Source: RUG11462 sp045539315
GTDB lineage: Bacteria > Bacillota > Clostridia > Oscillospirales > Acutalibacteraceae
Direction: 5' to 3'
DNA: 64,000 nt
NCBI GenBank assembly: GCA_045539315.1
Contig: JAZQFC010000015.1
Span: forward strand, 69,298 to 133,297
In this document: positions 59,031 to 64,000 of the stretch, piece after piece
Layout: each line of letters opens with the position of its first letter
Numbering within the stretch: the stretch's first letter is position 1
The notes under the pieces: model-generated
What the model saw: only the letters and a program-made list of their open reading frames with translations
Database searches by the model: none
What the model was told of the DNA's origin: nothing
Made by a program: the position numbers and the translations under genes

Positions 59031-59779
59031 CAATTTTTCTCCATTTTTACTGCAACTTCAAGCGCTAATTTCATCATATCTGTAAATGAATTTTGACGCT
59101 CATCAGACGAAGTTGCTTCTCCTGTTAAAAGATGGTCTGAAATTGTTAAAATTGCAAGAGCATTTTTATTTGATCGTGCCGCATTTAAATAAAGTGCTGC
59201 TGCTTCCATTTCAACTGCTAAAACGCCCATTTTTGCAAATGTGCTACTGCTTTGTTGGTCTTTAGGTAAGAATGTTACATCATCATTATAAAAAACATCG
59301 CTTGATAAAACATTGCCAACTTTATAATTCAAATTTAATTCTTTTGCACATTCAACGCTCTTTTCAAGTAAATCATAAGAACAAATCGGCGCAAAAGTGC
59401 CTTTAATTCCAAAACTTTCAGGGTAGTTTGAATTAGTACAAGCACCTTGAGCGATAACTATATCACGCACTTTAATATCTTCATTCATACCCCCTGCAGA
59501 GCCTACACGAATGATGTTTTCAACGCCGAAAAAGTTATAAAGTTCATAAGAATAAATACCTATTGAAGGCATACCCATTCCACTTGCCATAACACTTACT
59601 TTTACGCCTTTATAAGTGCCAGTATAACCTTGAATGCCACGAACATTATTAACTAATTTAGCATCACTCAAAAAATTCCCTGCAATAAATTTTGCACGAA
59701 GTGGGTCACCTGGCATTAAAACGGTTTTTGCAAAATCTTCCGGTGTTGCATTAATATGTGGTGTTGGATAAGGTTTCAT
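59030..59779 (-). CDS. deoD: purine-nucleoside phosphorylase DeoD type
   Basis: Hexameric phosphorylase releasing purines from (deoxy)nucleosides. The start at 59779 (249 residues) is chosen because AGGAG lies 9 bases upstream and the protein then begins MKPYPTPHINA as in the family. LMPGDPLRAKFIA near 20-32 and IRVGSAGGM near 83-91 bind phosphate, VEMEAAALYLNA near 176-187 contacts ribose, and TISDH near 203 carries the catalytic aspartate. Its first 29 bases overlap the end of deoC in another frame. Confidence 0.96.
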   Translation of the reverse strand: MKPYPTPHINATPEDFAKTVLMPGDPLRAKFIAGNFLSDAKLVNNVRGIQGYTGTYKGVKVSVMASGMGMPSIGIYSYELYNFFGVENIIRVGSAGGMNEDIKVRDIVIAQGACTNSNYPESFGIKGTFAPICSYDLLEKSVECAKELNLNYKVGNVLSSDVFYNDDVTFLPKDQQSSSTFAKMGVLAVEMEAAALYLNAARSNKNALAILTISDHLLTGEATSSDERQNSFTDMMKLALEVAVKMEKN

Positions 59780-60440
59780 TTGCTTCGCTCTCCTCACTCT
59801 TTACTATTTTAACAATTCTTGATGTGCCAAGACGGTCTGCACCAAGAGAAATAAATTTTTCGGCATCTTTGATACTTGAAATACCGCCTGCCGCTTTGAT
59901 TTTTTTGCCATTTTTTATATGTTTTTTAAATAATGCTATATCATCAAAAGTAGCGCCAGAAGTAGAAAAACCTGTTGAAGTTTTGATAAAATCTGCATCA
60001 CTATTTGATACGATTTCGCACATTTTTATCTTTTCTTGCATAGTAAGAAGACAAGTTTCAATGATAACTTTTAAAATTCTGCCATCACAGGATTTTTTGA
60101 TTTTATTTATCTCATCTAAAATTTTATCATAATTTTCGGCTTTTAGGTCGCCGATATTGATTACCATATCAATTTCATCTGCGCCGTTTTTTACTGCGCA
60201 CTCGGTTTCAAAACATTTGGTTTCAGTTGTATTATAACCATTTGGAAAGCCGATAACTGTGCAAACAGGAATTTCGCCTTTTAGATATTCACTTGCAAGT
60301 TTTACAAAATTAGGCGCAATACAAACAGATGCAACCTTATACTTTTTAGCATCATCACAAAGTGAGATTATATCTTTTTCAGTTGCATCAACCGATAAAA
60401 CTGTGTGGTCAACTTTAGATAAAATTTCTTCTATTTTCAT
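59751..60440 (-). CDS. deoC: deoxyribose-phosphate aldolase DeoC
   Basis: Splits deoxyribose-5-phosphate to acetaldehyde and glyceraldehyde-3-phosphate, the last step of the pathway encoded by this operon. The 229-residue TIM barrel opens with KVDHTVLSVDATEKDI. It has CTVIGFPNGYNTTETK near 60-75, DEIDMVINIG near 88-97 with an active-site aspartate, the Schiff-base lysine in DFIKTSTGFSTSGAT near 155-169, and KAAGGISS near 185-192 with the second lysine. It is first of the five deo genes. Confidence 0.97.
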   Translation of the reverse strand: MKIEEILSKVDHTVLSVDATEKDIISLCDDAKKYKVASVCIAPNFVKLASEYLKGEIPVCTVIGFPNGYNTTETKCFETECAVKNGADEIDMVINIGDLKAENYDKILDEINKIKKSCDGRILKVIIETCLLTMQEKIKMCEIVSNSDADFIKTSTGFSTSGATFDDIALFKKHIKNGKKIKAAGGISSIKDAEKFISLGADRLGTSRIVKIVKSEESEANETLSNTTY

Positions 60441-60442
60441 AA

Positions 60443-61303
60443 TTAATCTGCCCCTTTCAAATTATATTGCCAACGAATAATTGCGGCGGTTATTATAATT
60501 GCATAGCCTATAAAACTATAAATATCAGACAATTGATTTAGCACTAAAAAACCTACTATTGCGGCAAAAAGCACCTGTGTATAATCAAAAACCGATATTT
60601 CTTTTGCAGGGGCAAATTTATATGCATATGTTATACAAAACTGTCCGCCTGTTGCCGAAACGCCTGCTAGAATAAGATATATCCATTGCAAAGTAGTCAT
60701 CGGCGCAAAATTAAAAATAACAAATGGGAGTATCACTATACTTGAAAAGCAAGAAAAAGCAAAAACCACAACCGAACCTGTTGCGCCGTTTTGAGTTGCT
60801 TTTCTTACCAATGTATATGCAAGACCTGCAAACATTCCACTTAAAAAACCTGCAATATAAGGAATAACTTTAACAGAAAATGTTGGTTTTATTACAAATA
60901 TTGCTCCTATGAATGCTAAAACAACTATTCCCCATTCAAAGCGTTTTACTTTTTCTTTTAAAATAAAAATTGAAAAAATCATTGCAAAAAACGGCGATAA
61001 TTTATTAAGCAAACTCGCGTCTGTTATATTTATTGAACTTAATGCGTAAAAGTTTAAAATAACGCCTAAAAGCCCAAAAAACGAGCGAAGAAAAATAGTT
61101 TTTTCGTTGCCTTTTATAGTTTTTAGGGATGATGGTTGTTTAAGTATCATTAAAAATGCAACAACACAAGCGACACAATTTCTGAAAAACACTTTTTGAA
61201 GTGTTGGCACATCGCCCGAAAGCGACACAAACAAATTCATAAATGTAAATGAAACTGCCGCGCCTAATATAAATAAAATTCCTATTAACTTTTTATTTTT
61301 CAC
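60443..61303 (-). CDS. EamA/DMT-family transporter
   Basis: 286-residue inner-membrane protein with ten predicted helices in two EamA halves (about 5-135 and 145-280), the drug/metabolite exporter fold. FRNCVACVVAFLMIL near 41-55, LNKLSPFFAMIFSIFILKE near 98-116 and VSATGGQFCITYAYKFAPA near 219-237 match the family. The frame starts at GTG 61303, and the ribosome site is weak. Its place just before deoC suggests a role with nucleosides, bases or pentoses, but the family's substrates are very diverse, so this is only a positional hint. Confidence 0.85.
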   Translation of the reverse strand: MKNKKLIGILFILGAAVSFTFMNLFVSLSGDVPTLQKVFFRNCVACVVAFLMILKQPSSLKTIKGNEKTIFLRSFFGLLGVILNFYALSSINITDASLLNKLSPFFAMIFSIFILKEKVKRFEWGIVVLAFIGAIFVIKPTFSVKVIPYIAGFLSGMFAGLAYTLVRKATQNGATGSVVVFAFSCFSSIVILPFVIFNFAPMTTLQWIYLILAGVSATGGQFCITYAYKFAPAKEISVFDYTQVLFAAIVGFLVLNQLSDIYSFIGYAIIITAAIIRWQYNLKGAD

Positions 61304-61305
61304 TT

Positions 61306-62007
61306 TTATAATTCACAAACCTTTTTATAAAAATCTTCTAATGTGCCTTGAGGGTATTTTGAATAGTCAAGATTATTCTCGTTTTCTAAAACATCTGTTA
61401 TAAGATAAGTTTCAACGCCTAATTTTTCGGCTATCATATCTTCTAAAACATTGTTGCCCACCATCATACATTCAGATGGGTCTAAATTGCATTTTTCTAA
61501 AATCTCTTCATAGTATTTTACATTTGGTTTGCAATATGTAGAGTTTTCATAAGCAGTTATATATTCAAAATCACTTGCTTTTAAATCAACAAAAGCCATT
61601 CTGTTTTCAGCGGCTATCATTGGTAAAATTGGATTTGTTGCAAGAATTATTCTATAGCCTTTGTTTTTTAATGTATCAATAATTCTTTTGGAATATTCGG
61701 TGTATTTACAAACAGTTTTGAGTTGTAAAAATTCATTGTTATAAAACGCAGTGAATTTATCAACAACTTCTTCTCTTGTCTTCCCTGTTGCTAATTTAAA
61801 AACACGCCAAAACACTTCTTCATTTGAAACGGAGCCATCATTTTTTACCATTGCTTCAAGTCCACCCATAACGCCTTTTTTCATAGCGTCTTTTTCAATG
61901 CCCATTTCAATTCCTTTATTAATTAAAAGCGTGAAATAAACTTTGCCGAAGTCTTCCATTGTAATCGGCAAAAGTGTACCATCTAAATCAAATAATATTG
62001 CTTTCAT
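61306..62007 (-). CDS. HAD-superfamily hydrolase
   Basis: 233-residue phosphatase-type HAD protein. Motif I is ILFDLDGTLLP near 4-14 with the nucleophile and acid/base aspartates, motif II is ILATNPILP near 127, motif III is the lysine in YCKPNVKYYEEIL near 164-176, and motif IV is MMVGNNVLEDMIA near 188-200. Motif IV has NNVLED in place of the usual DSxxD, so only one acidic residue is in the standard place. A helical cap lies between motifs I and II. The substrate is unknown; a phosphosugar or nucleotide would suit the operon. Confidence 0.85.
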   Translation of the reverse strand: MKAILFDLDGTLLPITMEDFGKVYFTLLINKGIEMGIEKDAMKKGVMGGLEAMVKNDGSVSNEEVFWRVFKLATGKTREEVVDKFTAFYNNEFLQLKTVCKYTEYSKRIIDTLKNKGYRIILATNPILPMIAAENRMAFVDLKASDFEYITAYENSTYCKPNVKYYEEILEKCNLDPSECMMVGNNVLEDMIAEKLGVETYLITDVLENENNLDYSKYPQGTLEDFYKKVCEL

Positions 62008-62009
62008 CT

Positions 62010-62936
62010 TTATTCCTTTCTGTTTTTGCCTTGATAAGTGTCAAGCGTTGCCATTAATTTATCAATTCCACCAAGTGTTGCTATTTTGTCAGCAGTCCAC
62101 ATTGGCGCTATAAGTTTTTGTTTGTCGCCATCGCCGGTAAGACGCTCGATTACAGTAGTTTGCGATATAAATTCAAGTTGTTTTACAACTATGTTTATAT
62201 ATTCTTCTCTTGTTAATAGTGAAAATGGGGTTTCGTTATACATTTTCTCAAGTGTTGTGCCTTTTGCTATATGCAACATATGAATTTTTAAAGCATCAGG
62301 GTTTAACTCGCCTACTGCTTTTGCAGTTTCAAGCATCATTTCATCAGTTTCATAAGGCAAACCATTGATAATATGAATGCAATTGCGAAGCCCTGTTTTT
62401 TTAATCTTTTCAAAACCTTCAACAAAACTTTCAAAACTTTGACATCTGTTAATGAGTTTCAAAGTTTCATTATGAATAGTTTGCAAACCAAACTCTAAAT
62501 TTATCTCTTTTTTCTCGTTGTATTTTAATAATAATTCTAACTTTTCATCATCAATACAGTCTGTGCGAGTAGATAGCGTTACTGCTACTACATTATCAAA
62601 CTCACAAGCAGTTTTAATGCAATTTTCAAGCGTTTTTATATCAGTATAAGTATTGGTATTAGACTGAAAATACGCAATGAATTTATTGTTTTTACCATTT
62701 TTATTTATTCTATTGATTTCTGATATAATCTGGTCTTTTATTGATAAATTAGGCTTTGTAAAGTATGCGCTACCTGATTCACAATAAATGCACCCACCAC
62801 GTCCGAGCGTGCCATCAATATTAGGACAGGTAAACCCTGCATTTATAGCGGCTTTATAAACCTTGCCACCATATTTTTGTTTGTTATAAAAATTCAAGGA
62901 ATGATAACGCTTGTTATCATCAGAATATTTAAACAT
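62010..62936 (-). CDS. TIGR01212/YhcC-family radical SAM protein
   Basis: 308 residues from the ATG at 62936, giving the family start FKYSDDNKRYHSLNFYNKQKYG (two runs); a longer upstream frame overlaps the kinase gene. The iron-sulfur cluster motif is the variant GFTCPNIDGTLGRGGCIYC near 33-51, with a nine-residue gap before the CxxC pair, typical of this family. FGLQTIHNETLKLINR near 160-175 and CIHIINGLPYETDEM near 190-204 continue the SAM barrel. The family resembles tRNA or sulfur-relay enzymes, but no reaction is established to my knowledge. Confidence 0.88.
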   Translation of the reverse strand: MFKYSDDNKRYHSLNFYNKQKYGGKVYKAAINAGFTCPNIDGTLGRGGCIYCESGSAYFTKPNLSIKDQIISEINRINKNGKNNKFIAYFQSNTNTYTDIKTLENCIKTACEFDNVVAVTLSTRTDCIDDEKLELLLKYNEKKEINLEFGLQTIHNETLKLINRCQSFESFVEGFEKIKKTGLRNCIHIINGLPYETDEMMLETAKAVGELNPDALKIHMLHIAKGTTLEKMYNETPFSLLTREEYINIVVKQLEFISQTTVIERLTGDGDKQKLIAPMWTADKIATLGGIDKLMATLDTYQGKNRKE

Positions 62937-62964
62937 TTTTAATAACTTCCTTTTGATTTTATCG

Positions 62965-63477
62965 TTATAAGTTAATATCAATTTCGTACTTGTTATCAAC
63001 AAGCAAATAATTGACTTTATGCTTTTTTGCAAGTTCTAACATCAGTGCATTATCTAACAATACACTTTCCACGGTACACCATTCATCATCCAAACGATTT
63101 TCAATGACATTTGCATATTTCTTTATGTCAGAAAAGTAATTTCTGATATATTCCTCACTCATTACCAGACAGTAATATTTGATGTTTTCAAGATATTCGG
63201 AGTTAAAGTCCTTCTGCCAATCGAATGGAATATAGCCACCTTCGACAATTAAGTTCTGCTTATTCTCAATAGCCGTTTTTATCATTTCCCGAACAATCGG
63301 CCACAAGTATTCAGTCAATTCATTATCATCCATAGGGGTAAGTTCTGTGTTGTCGCTACGAATTAAACCCATTTTCAGATGGTCTATTGACAGGTATGGA
63401 TATTTATATTTTTCGAGCAATTTTTGGGCAAGTGCAGTTTTGCCTGTATGCGATGCTCCGGTAATTAAAATAATCAT
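62965..63477 (-). CDS. P-loop nucleoside/sugar kinase-like protein
   Basis: 170-residue P-loop NTPase. Walker A is ITGASHTGKTALAQKL near 5-20. LSIDHLKMGLIRSD near 30-43 resembles the lid-side DxxK region of small-molecule kinases and zeta-toxin-like enzymes, and LIVEGGYIPFDW near 97-108 is the likely second substrate site. The family is not certain; 2-phosphoglycerate kinase-like and gluconate/shikimate kinase-like folds are possible. The codon choice is visibly more GC-rich than in the genes downstream, and it borders the GC-rich hairpin array, so recent acquisition is plausible. No antitoxin gene is adjacent. Confidence 0.72.
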   Translation of the reverse strand: MIILITGASHTGKTALAQKLLEKYKYPYLSIDHLKMGLIRSDNTELTPMDDNELTEYLWPIVREMIKTAIENKQNLIVEGGYIPFDWQKDFNSEYLENIKYYCLVMSEEYIRNYFSDIKKYANVIENRLDDEWCTVESVLLDNALMLELAKKHKVNYLLVDNKYEIDINL

Positions 63478-63534
63478 TATCTCACCTACAAATTCTTATT
63501 TATCGTTCTGTTTATCGCAAGTTTCGCCTTTGTA

Positions 63535-63800
63535 TTACAGCGTTGCAAGCAACGTGGGCTTCGGGCAAAGCCCATACCCCTAAGGATACGCGCGTCTTGA
63601 GGCTCCCTCCGGGAGGGCGCGACGCGTTAAGAAAATATGCCGGTGGCATATTTTTAGCTAAAGCGGGAAGCAAGCTATGCTTGCGACCTGGGCCGAAGGC
63701 TGTCACCGAAGGTGACTGAGGGAGAGCGCGTCACAATGAAGGTTGCACGCATCCTAAGGCTCTCCCTTTGGACTCCCGCGATAGCGGGTGAGAGGGCGTT
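63535..63800. repeat. GC-rich array of perfect short hairpins
   Basis: At least eight perfect palindromes lie within about 270 bases, among them CGTTGC-AA-GCAACG, GGGCTT/AAGCCC, CGCGTC/GACGCG enclosing CCCTCC/GGAGGG, AAATATGCC-GGT-GGCATATTT, GCAAGC-TAT-GCTTGC, GTCACC-GAA-GGTGAC and CCCGC-GATA-GCGGG. Base composition is clearly different from the rest of the window. The short ORFs reading through it in both directions are artefacts. It fills the gene-free stretch 63478-63800 between the kinase and DUF559 genes. Confidence 0.7.
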
Positions 63801-64000
63801 TTACGACAAGTCTTCAATTCTCTCATTGATTACTCTATCAATCATTCGGCAAACGCCGTCAAAATTTTCATCTGTGTCTTTATTGGAAAAGCGCAAAACG
63901 TAAATTCCATATCTTTCAATAATTTCAGTTCTTGCGGCATCGTGTGCTTTGCCTTGATTTGTATAGTGCTGTGAACCGTCAAGCTCTATCACAAGACGAG
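63801..64000 (-). CDS. DUF559 endonuclease-like protein (5' part beyond window edge)
   Basis: The C-terminal 65 or so residues of a DUF559 protein, stop codon at 63801-63803; the frame continues open past position 64000. The visible core LVIELDGSQHYTNQGK holds the acidic residues of a Vsr-like/PD-(D/E)XK nuclease fold (E and D of IELDG), followed by DAARTEIIERYGIYVLRFSN and a helical end. Proteins of this family are short (roughly 110-130 residues), so about half is missing. They are common in clostridia, often in repeat-rich intergenic surroundings as here, without a proven function. Confidence 0.85.
   Translation of the reverse strand, partial: RLVIELDGSQHYTNQGKAHDAARTEIIERYGIYVLRFSNKDTDENFDGVCRMIDRVINERIEDLS

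Noticed and set aside
62965..63477. Zeta-toxin of a toxin-antitoxin pair
   Set aside because: The P-loop fits, but there is no small antitoxin gene beside it and it is embedded in an operon-like run.
63347..63903. Short ORFs on both strands in the GC-rich hairpin array
   Set aside because: They run through palindromes or are antisense to the kinase and DUF559 genes and show no protein-like pattern.

Overview
The window is AT-rich, densely packed DNA from a low-GC Gram-positive bacterium. A clostridial, probably gut or anaerobic Oscillospirales/Ruminococcaceae-type host fits best. The signs are a Firmicutes-style division and wall cluster (mraZ, rsmH, ftsL, a PASTA-containing PBP, murE with the meso-diaminopimelate signature), RNase M5, RbgA, dockerin-bearing secreted enzymes, a BspA-like leucine-rich-repeat surface protein, and TTGAAA/TTGACA-17-TATAAT promoters. 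This assignment is inferred from gene content; no rRNA gene is present.

Layout. 1-5580 (minus strand): division/cell-wall operon mraZ-rsmH-ftsL-PBP-murE, with murE cut by the left edge, driven by a promoter that carries phased MraZ boxes. 5614-7331: rsmD-coaD-DivIVA-like coiled-coil protein, closed by tandem terminators. 7406-16500: trigger factor, then clpP-clpX-comEC-holA-RNase M5-uvrC as a tightly packed run. 16501-22900: metallophosphoesterase, threonine synthase, an rnhB-yraN-dipeptidase group, lepB-rbgA, and rplS with a structured leader. 22915-26175: a 1070-residue LRR surface protein. 26201-30778: plus-strand dusB, ttcA and a zinc-ribbon membrane protein, facing a metallo-beta-lactamase-fold/membrane protein pair.

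30794-31401 is the strangest stretch. It holds tRNA-Ser(CGA) preceded by two partial 5' copies, followed by a second tRNA 3' end with its own terminator, then two clusters of perfect short hairpins. The tRNA promoter lies inside the preceding gene's terminator hairpin.

31440-46873 is a carbohydrate region with an apiosidase-like DUF4038 protein, an SDR, a GH16-fold protein, a galactonate-dehydratase-like enolase-superfamily enzyme, an AraC regulator, a GH2 beta-mannosidase and a GH106-like enzyme. None of these has a signal peptide and no transporter is present. A YgiQ-type radical SAM protein and valS are interleaved. 46944-49684 holds small and poorly known genes, including a 40-codon ORF ahead of an attenuator-like hairpin. 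49696-54006 holds two paralogous secreted proteins (N-terminal dockerin, middle domain, NodB deacetylase) flanking hslO. 54111-55740 encodes a polysaccharide/teichoic-acid-type ABC exporter. 55747-63477 is one long minus-strand run containing the complete deoxynucleoside catabolic set deoC-deoD-deoB-cdd-pdp plus VanZ-like, DMT transporter, HAD, radical SAM and P-loop kinase genes. 63530-64000 is a GC-richer array of perfect hairpins next to a DUF559 endonuclease-like gene cut by the right edge.

Most genes are housekeeping. The best candidates for undescribed biology are the tRNA-Ser mosaic with its structured repeats, the hairpin array beside DUF559, the 40-aa ORF/attenuator unit, and the cytoplasmic glycosidase plus sugar-acid island.
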